From the NCBI RefSeq assembly GCF_001625215.2, contig NC_030387.2, forward strand, positions 30,899,606 to 30,963,605: a DNA stretch of 64,000 nt, read 5' to 3'. The position numbers and the translations under genes are program-made. The stretch's first letter is position 1, and every line of letters begins with the position of its first letter. Positions 48,790-60,599 of the stretch are shown here, one piece after another. Under the pieces are notes generated by a model. The model saw only the letters and a program-made list of their open reading frames with translations. It was not told the origin of the DNA and searched no databases. The stretch comes from Daucus carota subsp. sativus (Eukaryota > Streptophyta > Magnoliopsida > Apiales > Apiaceae).

Positions 48790-49244
48790 TCAAATTGTAT
48801 CTACAAATGATAACATATTCAGGATGAGTTCAAATTATTGGCTGTAAATAATTGTACGCGATTTTATATAATGAAATAATGTACCCAATTAATAAATAGA
48901 TATAACACGAATGATAATATAGGTACCAATGTACCATACTAGGACCTCTTTTATCAGATTTAAATATGAAAGTAAGAAAATAGCTAATAGAATTATTGTG
49001 TATCTGCGTGTAAACCTCTGGCGTGTACGTTAACCGGTATGATATAAACAAATAAATCTTTAATACTAAAAAACTCGGTTACGTATAGTAGAAGAAACTT
49101 TTAATATTTTCTATAATATTAACTAGTGATTCAAGGCACTACTAAGATTTTGTTAGAGCACACATTTCATTCAAATACCTTAAATTTGAAATTAGGATAT
49201 TAATTTAGGACATTGTCACACTTGCTCCTATCTTTACATATACT
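48790..49244. other. AT-rich intergenic with MITE scrap
   Basis: A truncated Tourist-like piece (TTCAAGGCACTACTAAG...TTAGAGCAC) is visible near 49130-49161, similar to the right end at 40855-40890. No gene. Confidence 0.4.
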
Positions 49245-50165
49245 AGCTTATAGCCCGTGCCTTGCACGGGAGCTTTTTAATTATTTATAAACTTTTTAAT
49301 ATATTTTAAATGGTGCGAAAAAATTTAATTTATAAATAATAAGGTACTGTAAATTGTATGTATCATGCCAAACTATTAAATTCTTTCTATCAAATTTTAA
49401 ATTGTTTTAAGTAAAATATGTGACGCCAACTCCTATTAGATTATATTTATAAATGTATTTTATATTAGAATTATTATAATGTGATAAAAATATTTTTCTA
49501 AAAATTTTTATGGTTCGAGATTAATAAACATAATTTGTTTTGAATTAAGAAGATGAATCATAAACATGCAATTGTTTTGGATTATAGAAAAGTTTTTGTA
49601 TTCGTTCCTCACATAAATCGGGCTTATTAATTTTAAAATATATTAGATAAAAATAATTTTGTGACGGCGCGATTTATATGATTTTACAAATAAAATTGGT
49701 AGAAAATATTTATTTTCGATTAAAAAAAATCATAAACACGTGAAATACAGAATTTGTTTTGGATTTAGAAAGAAATTATAAACATGCAAGTAGATATCAG
49801 TTGTCTTATGGAACGGAAGTTAATTTTGTTCTAATCTAACGGTGTTTATTCGTTCAATATACGATCCGATGGATAAAAATAATTTTGTGACAGTGCGATT
49901 TATACGATTCTACAATTAAAATTTGTAGAAAATATTTATTTTGGATTAAAAAAAATCAAAAACACATGAAAGACAGAATTTGTTTTGGATTCAGAAAAGA
50001 AATTATAAACATGCTAGTAGATGTCAGTTTCCTTATAGAATTAGAAATTAATTTTGTTCTAATCTAACGGTGCTTATTTGTTCAATATACGATCCAACGG
50101 ATGATAAATTTTTGGACCATAGGACCATACGACCAAATTATCTCCCTTACGCTTATTATATATAA
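49245..50165. repeat. Dispersed repeat starting CCCGTGCCTTGCACGGG
   Basis: The segment begins with a short palindrome, CCCGTGCCTTGCACGGG, typical of a common plant dispersed repeat, and contains two tandem copies of a unit of about 232 bp (about 49645-49878 and 49879-50108). Class is not assigned. Confidence 0.6.
49645..50108. repeat. Tandem duplication, two units of about 232 bp
   Basis: Each unit runs from AATAATTTTGTGACNG through AGAATTTGTTTTGGATT and GTTCTAATCTAACGGTG to TTCAATATACGATCC. About 85-90% identity by eye. Confidence 0.85.
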
Positions 50166-51720
50166 GTATATAATATATTTTTTTTATCACTTTTATTTTA
50201 ACCTCATATATTGAGTAAGTGTTTGGCAACCCCGACTTATTATGACTTATTATAAGAGAAGTGGGTTCACTTTTTTCCGATCGTTTGGGTAGCTGATAAA
50301 AGTACTTAAGCAAATGGTGCTTGATAAGTCAAACAAAAAATTAAAAAATCTAGCTTTTTTTTTATTTGTAGTTTTTTTATAATTTATAAGACACGGGTAT
50401 TGTGTTTTGATAACTTATAAATTTACACCAACGTTTCACTTATAATTCATTTCTTTACTTTAAACAAAGAGTATTTTTTTTAAGTAGGATCCCTAAGTCA
50501 TCAATGATTATAATTGGGTTAATTATCAAACTCATCACTAAAGTGGACAAATGGTATCAATTTCATCACTGATCTTCACGGGGTCTCAAGTTGATCACTA
50601 AACTCGCTTAATGGTATCAAACTCATCACTGCCGTTAAAAAAAGTGACGGAGGTTAGACGGAGTGACAGATTGACGGTTGACGTGGCACATTAATAAAAA
50701 AAACCGAAGAAAACAAATGAAAGAAAATTAAAAAAAAAGTAGAAAATAGAAATGTCACATAATTTGAAGTTTATATGGAAATAAAATATGCAAACTTTTT
50801 ATTAAATTGATTTTAGGATATAATTATCTAAATAAATGTATGTAACTAAATTTTAATATATAATTAACTAAACAATTAAGATTTACTTTTATGTTTTTTA
50901 TTAGATTATAATTTTTTTTGAATAATATTAAAATATTTTCTCTTTTAATAAATTCTATTTATATGAATATTATTGTTGGCAAAAAAATATTTTTAAACAT
51001 TATGTGTTGTTTTTGAAGATTTGGACAATGTGTGTTGCTTCATATGTTAAATTTACATATATTTATTTTCATGTTTTTGTTTGGTACAAGAAACTCCAAA
51101 AGAAATAGAAGTGTTAAAAATCGAAATGAATTTCTTTATGTTCTATCTCTAAATTTTTCTTAAAATTTTAAAAAAATTGGTGATATAAAAAAATTTGAAA
51201 ATAATTTTTTGCCAACAATAATATTCACATAAATAAAATTTATTAAAAGAGAAAACATTTCAATATTATTCAAAAATAATTATAATCTAATAAAAAACAT
51301 AAAAGTTAATCTTAATTGTTTAGTTAATTATATATTAAAATTTAGTTCGATACGTTTATTTTGATAATTATATCCTAAAATTAAATTAATAAAAAGTTTG
51401 CATACTTTATTTCCATATAAACTTCAAATTATGTGGCATTTCTATTTTCTACTTTTTATTATTTTCTTTCATTTGTTTTTCTTCAGTCTTTTTTATTAAT
51501 GTGACACGTCAACCGCCAATCTGTCACTCAGTCTAACCCCCGTTACTTTTTTTTAACGGCAGTGACGAGTTTGATACCATTAAGCGAGTTTAGTGAGCAA
51601 CTTGAGACCCCGTGGAGATCAAGTTGATACCATTTGCAGTGGCGGATCCAGAAATTTTTTTCAGTGGGTTCCTTATATAAAAGAAATACAATAATATTTA
51701 ACAAAGTTCACTAGCTACTA

Positions 51721-51982
51721 CTCCCTCCGTCCCCTTTTACTTGTCCCTTTTGAAAAAATAACGCATCTTAAGAAAATGTTAGTTGGATATCTTGTTTTCA
51801 TACATATCCCTAATAAATGTAATGAATTAGATAGAGTTGTGTATATATATATGCTAGTCAAACATTGGAAGTTGTTACTTTTTGAAAAAACATACAAAAA
51901 GTTGCTTTGAAAAGAGAAGTGGACAAGTAATTTGGGACAAATTTTTTTTTCAAAGTGGACATGTAAAAAGGGACGGAGGGAG
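51721..51982. mobile_element. Stowaway-like MITE, family A copy 2
   Basis: CTCCCTCCGTCCCCTTTTAC at the left and its near-complement at the right, TA on both flanks. Nearly identical to 34387-34627 apart from a short extra segment. Confidence 0.95.
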
Positions 51983-52009
51983 TAATACAAAGCAATAAAG
52001 TTTTACATT

Positions 52010-52243
52010 CTAAATTTGCTCCTTACGAGTTTTCATCTTTTGAAAACGATTTATTACATCTTCATTAGTAACATTTGCAAGTGCCTCCTTTTCTATAGCT
52101 GAAATAAGACAATCACTTAAGAAGCCATCACCAATTCGGTTGCGCAAATCTGACTTCACAAGTTTCATGGTAGAAAAGCACCTCTCCACTGTTGCAGTTG
52201 CAACCGGCAAAACCAATGCAAGCTTTAATAATCGATACACCAA
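52010..52243 (-). pseudogene. hAT transposase C-terminal dimerisation domain remnant
   Basis: The frame encodes LALVLPVATATVERCFSTMK followed by LVKSDLRNRIGDGFLSDCL, the conserved hAT C-terminal dimerisation signature found in plant TTF-type zinc-finger/hAT transposases. The DNA-binding and most catalytic parts are absent, so it is an internally deleted, non-autonomous remnant. The apparent start is not genuine. Confidence 0.9.
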
Positions 52244-53380
52244 ATCACAACCACTGACCTATACTTTTAGCAAATTAAAGACAAATAAAAAACTGAAAAT
52301 CATACAAAATTAACTAATCAAATGCACAATACCAAATTCATGATCACACAATCCGCTAACAAAATAAATAATAGAAAATTGTACAAAATGACTAACTAGG
52401 CGCCGCTAATTGGATATTGAAAGCAGTGATAAAGAGGAGAGACCGGAGAATAGGGATGGAAGTGGAGATCACAACAGAAATCAAATGCCAGCAAGTTTTA
52501 ACCAGGGAGCCAGCAACCCATGATATGGGCGGGAACGAAAAGCTGTTAGGTTTAGTCTAGTATTAATTGTTTACGTAGTTTAGTTTTGGTAGAATTTTTA
52601 GAATACAATATCTAATACCAGTAGCTTGCTCATGGGAGGTTAAATAAGTTAATTATGATTTAGTGGGCTACTTTCGAGTATGGGCTATTCTATATTTTAA
52701 ACTAATTAATGGGCCGGGCTTGAAGTAGACATAGATAATGTGGGTTCCTGGTTTAATTCGAGTGGGTGCACAGCTTGTAAAAAAATTTATCTCCCGTGTT
52801 CACACTGCAGCTTCAGTGGGGTCCTCCCCACCCACTGAACACAGGGTACATCCGCCCCTGACCATTTGTCCACTTCAGTGATGAGTTTGATAATTAACCC
52901 GATTATAAATCGATAAATCCGTTAAATCAGTTCTTCTGAACCGCACTGATATGACTTGATTGATTTGCTGTCATCCGTTTCTTTTGAAACTTGCAAAGAT
53001 TAATATTTAATGAACTGGTTCTTATCTCAAATTAAATCGGAACGCTATCACGGCTGGCACCGGTACGCAAGAATAGAGGTGAAGCAAGTGACTAGCATCA
53101 TTTCACATGCGGCGGGAAACAAAATTAGCGTAAGAACGTATAATCGAATCTCATCCTGGCCTGGATCAAGCTTTGCACCATATCTTTCCACCACATCGCA
53201 TTACCTCATAACATCGAAGCCCAAGGTTTTATTGCCTTAAATTAAATGCTCAATAGAACAAGTACAATATATTTCGTTAATTAATTACTATAGAAATTCT
53301 TTCATAATAATATTTTATATAAAAATTAAAATCTTTTGTAATAAAAAAATATCATGATCCCAACTTTATTTTGGATAATA

Positions 53381-53637
53381 CTCCCTCCGTCCCCTTTTAC
53401 ATGTCTACTTTGAAAAAAGAATTTGTCCCAAATTACTTGTCTACTTCTCTTTTCAAAGCAACTTTTTGTATGTTTTTTCAAAATGTAACAACTTCTAATA
53501 TTTGACTAACATATATATATATATATACACACAATTTTATCTAATTTATTACATTTATTAGGGATATGTGTGAAAACAAGATATCCAACTAATGCATTAT
53601 TTTTTCAAAAAGGACAAGTAAAAGGGAACGGAGGGAG
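53381..53637. mobile_element. Stowaway-like MITE, family A copy 3 (reverse orientation)
   Basis: CTCCCTCCGTCCCCTTTTAC at the left and AAAAGGGAACGGAGGGAG at the right. The body is the reverse complement of 51721-51982. Left flank TA; right flank CA, a mutated TA. It contains a short (AT)n. Confidence 0.92.
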
Positions 53638-53714
53638 CAGACATTATCTTTACAAAAATACCAAAAATACGTGACTCATGAAGGATGGTCAAGTTGAACT
53701 GTTGAAGTAGCACG

Positions 53715-53862
53715 TGGGAAGATGTGTGGACAATGCTTGCACGAATATCTAGGACATGCCACGTGTTCGAATTTAATGACAATGAGCTGTATATAGCGAT
53801 CAGCCATGTTGATTTAAAGGGACATATCTGTCATTTACGCTTTTGTTTGGTCGGTAAACGGT
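53715..53862 (+). promoter_or_regulatory. Duplicated distal block upstream of RCI2 copy 1
   Basis: Matches 58600-58742 (GACATGCCACGTGTTCGAATTTAATGACA against GATATGCCACGTGTTCAGATTTAATGACA, split here for clarity at CACGTG). It contains CACGTG at about 53760, a G-box/ABRE core, and lies about 1.2 kb upstream of the gene. Enhancer role is inference. Confidence 0.6.
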
Positions 53863-53863
53863 A

Positions 53864-54113
53864 CTCCCTCCGTTCCAATTTTATACGTTCACTTTCAGGA
53901 AATTTTTTGTTTCAAATTATTTATCCACTTCAACTTTTAATACAAAATCATATTTTCAAAGTCAATTCTACTTCACATATTTTTTATTTATATTTCTTAG
54001 ATCAATCTCACATCATATATTATACTCATTTAATACAATTAATTTGTGAACAACCACTTTTCTTAAGCTGTGTGATTTTTTGAAAGTGGACATCTAATTT
54101 GAAACAGAGAGAG
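53864..54113. mobile_element. Stowaway-like MITE
   Basis: Ends CTCCCTCCGTTCCAATTTTA and the imperfect complement at AATTTGAAACAGAGAGAG, TA on both flanks. Confidence 0.82.
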
Positions 54114-54139
54114 TATCCATTTCATAACCGATTTTCTAA

Positions 54140-54356
54140 GGCCTTGCTCTTGAGTTTTTTTTGGAGAAAAAGCAAATGAAAGCAAATGTGTTTTCACTTT
54201 CATCCCACTTTTGGAGTAAAAATATGCTATATTTGCATCAACTTTCACTTGCTTTCCTCTCTTTAAAAAACTCGGGAGCACGAACAGGAATGAAAGCCAT
54301 ATAACTTTACTCTCCTTTCACTTGCTTTCCTCTCTAATTATAACTCGGGAGCAAGA
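54140..54356. mobile_element. MITE (CTCCCGAGTTTT family), sibling of 23100-23335
   Basis: Left CTTGCTCTTGAGTTTTTTTT and right AACTCGGGAGCAAG are inverted; internal CTTTCACTTGCTTTCCTC segments match the nested copy near 23.2 kb. Confidence 0.75.
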
Positions 54357-54907
54357 CGTAAGAGTGCTACGGTGCTTAGCTAAAAAAACAATACAATTCT
54401 TCTATGTGTCTAGATTGTTTGTATTTAAATTATTTTAATTGATTATTATGTTTTAATAATAATGGACCTCCTACATATATAAAAGCTTTCCCAATCAAAA
54501 TAATTTAAATACATCAAATTTAGCGGAAAAAAAAACATGTGCTTATGAACACACACCAGTTAAAACAAAAAAATAATATATATAATTAATGATAAATATG
54601 TCTACTTGTTTGTTATAGAATCATATTTCCATTTAATCTTGTCGATCTTATGAAAATGATTATATTCATCAAAATTCTATACATAAGTAGCAAAATTACA
54701 AGCTTATTATTATTATATTACCTAATATTTATAATAATTTAATCTAATAATATTTTAATTTCGAATATAATATATTAATTTCCTCTAAAATTAAGTTCTT
54801 ATTTTAAAAAAAACAAATTTAGTCTAAAAATCAAGTAGACTATCTTGAATTACTTTTTGGTCGACTTGAAAAAACAATAAACGTATGCACGGAACGAGCA
54901 GTGGCCC

Positions 54908-54951
54908 CACGTGTATTGATATGCTCTGCCATGTCCAAGTTGCTTATAAAT
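54908..54951 (+). promoter_or_regulatory. Proximal promoter of RCI2 copy 1
   Basis: CACGTG (54908-54913) is followed 32 bases later by the TATA element TATAAAT (54945-54951). The same spacing and neighbouring bases (ATGCTCTGCC, TTGCTTATAAATTCC) occur at copy 2. CACGTG is the core of ABA-response elements, consistent with a stress gene. Confidence 0.75.
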
Positions 54952-55045
54952 TCCAGCGCTTTGACACAACACTATCACAGCAATTCTTCTGTTTCATTTC
55001 GTTCTTTTCTGAAGCTAACAAAAACCAATCTTTAAGTTAAGAAAG

Positions 55046-55651
55046 ATGGGAGCAGCCACAGTGGTCGAAATTATCTTGGCTATCCTCCTTCCCCCACTCG
55101 GTGTTTTCCTCAGATTTGGCTGTCAGGTCTGTTGGCTCCTCTTTCTGTTCAATATTTTCCCACTTTCTATACATGCAATACTTGCTTTTTCCTACTACAA
55201 GTGTGCCTCTTTTTCAATAAATTCTTAAGGTTTAGCTCTTGGTTCATATTTAACAAGTGTGTTTCAAGCGCGATTGTATAGCTTAAGTGGTTACGATTTA
55301 TCCTCTGTTGGCCTAGTTCTTGAAAAAAATAAAATAAAATTTTGTGCATATACTGACAATTAATTTTTAATTAAATGATGGATTTTATTGATTCCGATCT
55401 CTTTAAAATCTTCTCCAACAAAATCATCTATCCAAATAAAAAATGGATACACTCTATTAGGATATAAAAAATGGGTACACTCTATTAGGATAGGCACACA
55501 TCGGAGAGACTTTTTAAATACATATATGGTGGACATAATTTTAATCATTTAATGTTGTGATTTGCAGGTGGAATTCTGGATCTGTTTATTGCTGACATTC
55601 CTAGGGTACATTCCCGGAATTCTATATGCCCTATATGTCCTCACCAAGTAA
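55046..55651 (+). CDS. RCI2: RCI2/PMP3 small membrane proteolipid, copy 1
   Basis: Two coding exons, 55046-55126 and 55568-55651, join in phase 0 (TGTCAG|GT...TTGCAG|GTGGAA) to give 54 aa, the exact length of Arabidopsis RCI2A. The protein is almost entirely two transmembrane helices: VVEIILAILLPPLGVFLRF and a second around WICLLLTFLGYIPGILYALY. LPPLGVF and the YALYV end are family hallmarks. RCI2/PMP3 proteins act at the plasma membrane, influence membrane potential and Na+ tolerance, and are typically induced by cold, salt and ABA. A paralogue lies 5.3 kb downstream on the same strand. The intron is 441 bp. Confidence 0.96.
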
Positions 55652-56134
55652 ATTTCGTTCATTTTTATCCATCCACCTCTTCCTGCAATCACTTGGCGTT
55701 GCCTGATACTTTTGTCATAAAGGATGTTGAAGATATTTCTTTCTTTGTTAATTTTCAGTATATAAGCAACTGTAATATGTGGTTTTGTCAAGGGCTCCCT
55801 GTAATTGTGGTTTAGTTTGTGTTTGCTGTAATGGGATTCTTTTTTCTGGTGGGGTTTTGCTCATAATGTGTTGTTAAGATCGGATCCTCTTTTGCCAAGT
55901 GGTTGAATTATTGTGGTGAATAAACTTTGTAGATTCTTTTGCGATTTTGTTGTTTAATAAAGTGGCCATGGTTTGTTAAAGCTTATTATTCCTTTAAATT
56001 TCAAATAATTCCTTTGATCCGAGTGGTAGCACCTCATTCTTTCCTTTTATTAGAGCTAATTTGTGTTTTGGAGCACCTTGATACTTTTTGTAGAATTGGT
56101 TTACAAGAGCTTTTTGATATTTTGAAATAGTATA

Positions 56135-56447
56135 CTCCCTCCGTCCCAATGAATTATATGCATTGGGATTGGACACGGAGACCAAGAAAAAGTGTAAGAA
56201 ATGAGTAAAGTTAGATGGAAAGTGGGTAAAGTGGTGGGACCCACATATTTTTTAATAATAGATTTGAGGTAGTGGGGAAAAGTAGTGGGTGTAATAGTGT
56301 TTTTATTATTATAGAATGGAGATAGTGGGAGAATATAGTGGGTAGAGTAATGTTTTATATTATAAAAAGTTGCTATTTTGGGAATGTATAGAAATGATGG
56401 GACATCCCAAAAAGGAAACTGTATAGAATTGATTGGGACGGAGGGAG
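56135..56447. mobile_element. Stowaway-like MITE
   Basis: CTCCCTCCGTCCCAATGAAT at the left and ATTGATTGGGACGGAGGGAG at the right, TA flanks. Lies about 480 bp downstream of RCI2 copy 1. Related to 59002-59282 by TGGGAC..GTAGTGGG segments. Confidence 0.88.
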
Positions 56448-56449
56448 TA

Positions 56450-58599
56450 TAGAAATAACATGAGAAATCTGAGAGCTGAAACATTTGATAATCACAAGTA
56501 ATATATAAATATTAGTATTAGCAAATTTCTAATTCTATCGTTTTTGCTATGGTGAGTGTTGTCAACTTTGCTAATAAACATTTTTCAATATGTTTGATTA
56601 CATATTCTCACAGTTAATGAGTTAAACCAAAATTTTATCATACATATTTTTACGGGTTAAACTAAATTTAGTATTAGTGTGTCATCAACTATATTAACAA
56701 TCATGTTTTTCAATCTTTACTGTACTTTTTACGGTTTGGATGAAGTTCAATTCTCATCACCACATATTATTAACATCTTAAGTATCTTGTATGTTTAGAG
56801 TCGGGAAAAGTACTCTCAAAATTGATTAGAATTTAAAAAACTGATCATAAATGTTTCATTACAACTTTTTCAGAATACTTTTGAATAATACATTATTTAT
56901 TGGAAATCATTTACATGTGAAATCGAATCATTTGTAAATCTACTAATATTATTTGCGTTTTAACTAAATTTACGAGTGAAATCGAACTGGTGAGTAAACA
57001 TAATTTTATAAAAGGAATTAGCAAAATAAATAAATTAGTAGAAGTGAACCAAACTCTCACCTCCTCCCAGCAAAACAAAGATGATAGTTACAACCAACTA
57101 CTCTGTTTATTACTCCAGAGTCCAGATCATGCAATGTAACGGTGTTTGCTCTACCTCTTTAAATTTGGGTTTCTGCAGAGTTTATTAAATTTGGAAGTTC
57201 TTCTCTCGAATAAATTAATGTTGGAAGTTAATCGCGGCTGAAATTAATATTCTTCGCTGCTTTTTAATATGAACAAAGAGAGATTATAACAAACTTAAAT
57301 TATCTTCAAAAAAAGAAAAAGAACTTGAATTAATTTAAATAACTTCCTAAACTCGTTCCCGATCATCGCCGTTGAAAAACGAGACAACTAGATTTTCGGG
57401 TTTCTTGGCAGCAACCAATTAAATACTTTACTCAGGTATGGCAAAAACTTAAATGCAAAATCTGCGAGAACAGTGGCAGGACGGTGACCATGCATCTGCT
57501 TCTGTCTTGTTATGTTATTTAAATACAAACCCTGCGATCAAGATGATTAGATTAGATGAACATTATCAAATTGTTAACCTCAATCTATTAATTTGTCCGG
57601 TTTTTTAGTCTACTCATAGGATAATGCTAATTATATCCGCGGTGTCCGCTAAATCATGTTCTCCCACCGTCACTGCCCGAATCCACTCCATCTTTACGCT
57701 TGCTGAGTCCATATTTGAGTGACATCTTGTAAAGATGTCCCTGTATATTAATACATGACACGGGGATGGAGAATTAATTGACAGCAGGTTATTAGTATCA
57801 ATTCACATGTAATGGAAAATAGAATGCTTTGAAAAATAGTATATCAGAGAATATGATCCTCGGATCAAGCTTTATGTGTTACCTTTACAGCGGAGAGAGC
57901 AATAATACATTACCCAAAAAGCCTTTTTTTTTTTTTTAATATTGTTTTCCCATAGTATTTTTTTCTTTGTGTGTATTGAATTGAATATCTTTATTTTGCA
58001 TAGATTATAACTTTACTTTTTTGTTTCCCTGCATATGTTTCATTGCTGTGTTTGATTGAACCAGTGTGCGTCTGTTCCTCCATATTTAATGAAAAGAGGC
58101 ATTTTTTTTGAAAAATTTCATATTCGTATGACATTTTAGTAGAAGTTTAATATTTTTTTACAGAAATAAATAATATATATATATGATTTATTAAAAAATA
58201 AACAATTTATTTAAAAAAATAAGATCACATAAACAGGTCACACCGACAAACCAAAGAACTTTGTAACCAACTGTAACATGCTGGCGTGATAATGCTCACG
58301 AGGAGTCGAGGACTCGAAACATACATATCGTTTATTATTGTTGTTGCAAATGATAATTATTGTTTTTTTTGAAATATAGATAAAAATTGTTTAATAAAAT
58401 TAAAAATAATTTGAATGATGATTTATTCAAAAACTAGTTCTATAAAATGCAAATTCTTCCATTTTTTTTTCCAATTATTGCAGGAAGTTTTAACAAATTT
58501 TATGATAATTTTTTTATCAATATTTTTTTTAATAATATAATAATTTTTAACAACAGCTGTGTTGTCCTCCGACCTGATGGAACTCGTTTAAGTAGCTAC
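56450..58599. other. AT-rich spacer between RCI2 duplicates
   Basis: No gene recognised and no clear element ends. Confidence 0.5.
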
Positions 58600-58745
58600 A
58601 GCTCGTGGACAATACTTGTAGTAGAAGGATATCACACGCAAATTTAGGATATGCCACGTGTTCAGATTTAATGACAGTGAGCTGTTTGTAACCACCATCT
58701 CCCTTGTTTCAAAGGTGCATGTTTGTCATCTGCGTAGTCGGCCAA
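58600..58745 (+). promoter_or_regulatory. Duplicated distal block upstream of RCI2 copy 2
   Basis: Counterpart of 53715-53862: GTGGACAATACTTG, GCCACGTGTTC, TTTAATGACAGTGAGCTGT and TGTCATCTGCG match in order. It lies about 1.6 kb upstream of copy 2. Confidence 0.6.
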
Positions 58746-59001
58746 CATATATAAAATACAGTCCCTGTCGCAAATTAATTACTCCAAGTTTTAAATAATT
58801 TAAATTTAATTGTTTTATATATTTTTTAAAGTTCTTTGTTCTTATAAGTAGAATTATTATTTTAAAATCTATTCTTTTTTGTATAAAAGTGTGTTTTAAC
58901 TAATTCTTATATCTATAAAAATTCAGGTGTCAATTATTTAGAAACAGAAGATGTTTTATCCAATTATATCTGCTATCGTTTAAATTAACCTAAATTTAAT
59001 A

Positions 59002-59282
59002 CTCCCTCCGTCCCTCCCATTTCTTATCAAATGGGTTGGGCACGGAGGTTAAGAAATATGTATAAAGTAGTTAAAAAGAGGAAGAAAAGTGGGTGAAGTG
59101 GTGGGACCCATTGATTTTTAATGTATAAAAAGAAGATAGTGGAGTAAAAGTAGTGTGAAAATGAAAGAAAAGTGGAGAAGTGGTGGGACCCATTAACTAT
59201 TTTTGGTAAGTTTTGAAATGTAAAGAATTGGATGGGACATCCCAAAAAAGAAAGTGCAAAGAAATGGGAGGGACGGTGGGAG
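59002..59282. mobile_element. Stowaway-like MITE
   Basis: CTCCCTCCGTCCCTCCCATT at the left and AATGGGAGGGACGGTGGGAG at the right, TA on both flanks. Confidence 0.88.
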
Positions 59283-59563
59283 TATGACAGACAGTTGGAC
59301 TACCAGCGGAAGTTCAAAAAGTTTTGCAAACATAATTTTATATATTCTGCCTTTCCCACTCATTTTCATAGCTTTTTTCATCATTACTCTATCTATCTCA
59401 TTTAATTCTATACTGCTCTTTCAATATTCTTATAAGATATAGTTTTGTAATTTATTTTTGAGATTTTTTAATTACACAACGACACTTTGCGGGAGGATTA
59501 AAGTCCATGTCGCGTCCCCGTTCCCACTGTATACTATCCAGAGGCACAACACACAATTAAATA

Positions 59564-59800
59564 CTACCTCTATCCCAAATTAGATGAGCTAGTTGACTTT
59601 GGGCACGTAACTTTAGGTGCATTGACCGTCTACTTCCGAAATTTATTTTTTTATTTTTTCTTTTATAAATTAAAATTTCATATTTTAATTTTTATTTGCA
59701 AAAATAAAATTTTAAAAATAAGTCATGTAGCTATGTGGTCAATGAACCTTAAATTATGTGCTCAAAGTCAACGGGGTCATCTACTTTGGGATGCAGGGAG
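59564..59800. mobile_element. Stowaway-like MITE family B, sibling of 39345-39581
   Basis: CTACCTCTATCCCAAATTAG at the left, GATGCAGGGAG at the right, TA flanks; body is the reverse complement of the 39.3 kb copy. Confidence 0.88.
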
Positions 59801-60154
59801 TATGTTCTAAAATACAGTTTTACAATGTATTTCAAGTTTTTTAGTAAAAATTTAATAATCAATTTATGGGAGGGTGCATGTCTCAGCGCGAGTAATTTCG
59901 GAAAAAAAAAATGTCCCGGCGCGAGTACAGCAAAATTCAAGGTTAGATTTTTTTTTTTTAATTTATTTATTTTTTTTTGACGGATAAAATTCAAGGTTAG
60001 ATACTCCGTGAATTTTAACTCATCCTACGTAGTGGGCCCACTTGCACGCACAAGCATACGTTACATTTACTCTCCTTATCTCTTTAACGTTCGAGAGTAC
60101 ACACTGGAAAGCCTGTTTGGTCGACTATGTTGTGTGCACCAAACCACCACTCGA

Positions 60155-60201
60155 CACGTGTATTCATTATATGCTCTGCCGTGTCCATCTTGCTTATAAA
60201 T
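60155..60201 (+). promoter_or_regulatory. Proximal promoter of RCI2 copy 2
   Basis: CACGTG at 60155-60160 followed by TATAAAT at 60195-60201, in the same arrangement as copy 1; sequence identity runs from about CACGTGTATT to the start codon region. Confidence 0.75.
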
Positions 60202-60296
60202 TCCCCACCCACTTGACATAACACCATAACTGCATTTCCTCTGTTTCATTTCATTTTCTACTCTCTAATTTTCTTTGTTCCAAGGCAAAAAAAAAA

Positions 60297-60573
60297 ATGG
60301 GAACCGCTACATTTGTTGAAATCATCTTGGCTATCATCCTCCCCCCACTCGGTGTTTTCCTCAGATTCGAATGTCAGGTCAGTGTTTTACATTTTATTAA
60401 AAAAAAACACGATATATTTGGCTTCGTAACTAAAAACTGTTTCCGACTTATAAACCGAGATATGTACTGAAAAATGTTGTGATGTGCAGGTTGAGTTCTG
60501 GATCTGTTTGTTGCTGACGTTCTTGGGGTACCTCCCAGGGATCTTGTATGCTCTCTATGTCCTCACCAAGTAG
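60297..60573 (+). CDS. RCI2: RCI2/PMP3 small membrane proteolipid, copy 2
   Basis: Two coding exons, 60297-60377 and 60490-60573, encode 54 aa (MGTATFVEIILAIILPPLGV start). The intron sits at the same codon as in copy 1 but is only 112 bp. Differences from copy 1 are few: Ala3 to Thr and Val6 to Phe near the N-terminus, Leu14 to Ile, Gly25 to Glu at the end of exon 1, and Ile41 to Leu in helix 2. The extra Glu in the loop is the only charge change. Promoter, leader and 3' flank are also homologous, so this is a segmental tandem duplicate. Predicted role is as for copy 1. Confidence 0.96.
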
Positions 60574-60599
60574 AATTCGGCTCTTGTTGCACTCACTTG

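Larger units (their letters stand above)
51637..52860. mobile_element. hAT transposon remnant nested in foldback element
   Basis: 1,224 bp; ends CAGTGGCGGAT and ATCCGCCCCTG are inverted repeats. The perfect 8-bp ACCATTTG flanks it at 51629-51636 and 52861-52868, the hAT hallmark. It holds a transposase C-terminal remnant on the minus strand and a Stowaway-like MITE. Confidence 0.95.
50516..52900. mobile_element. Mutator-type foldback element, interrupted
   Basis: Ends GGGTTAATTATCAAACTC and GAGTTTGATAATTAACCC are perfect complements, and pairing continues for hundreds of bases (for example CTGCCGTTAAAAAAAG). Flanks GATTATAATT (50506-50515) and GATTATAAAT (52901-52910) form a 10-bp target duplication with one mismatch. 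Removing the hAT element at 51637-52860 leaves about 1.15 kb, nearly all palindromic. Confidence 0.92.

Noticed and set aside
56101-56484. 127-codon minus-strand frame near 56.3 kb
   Set aside because: Covers a Stowaway-like MITE; translation reflects its terminal and internal repeats.
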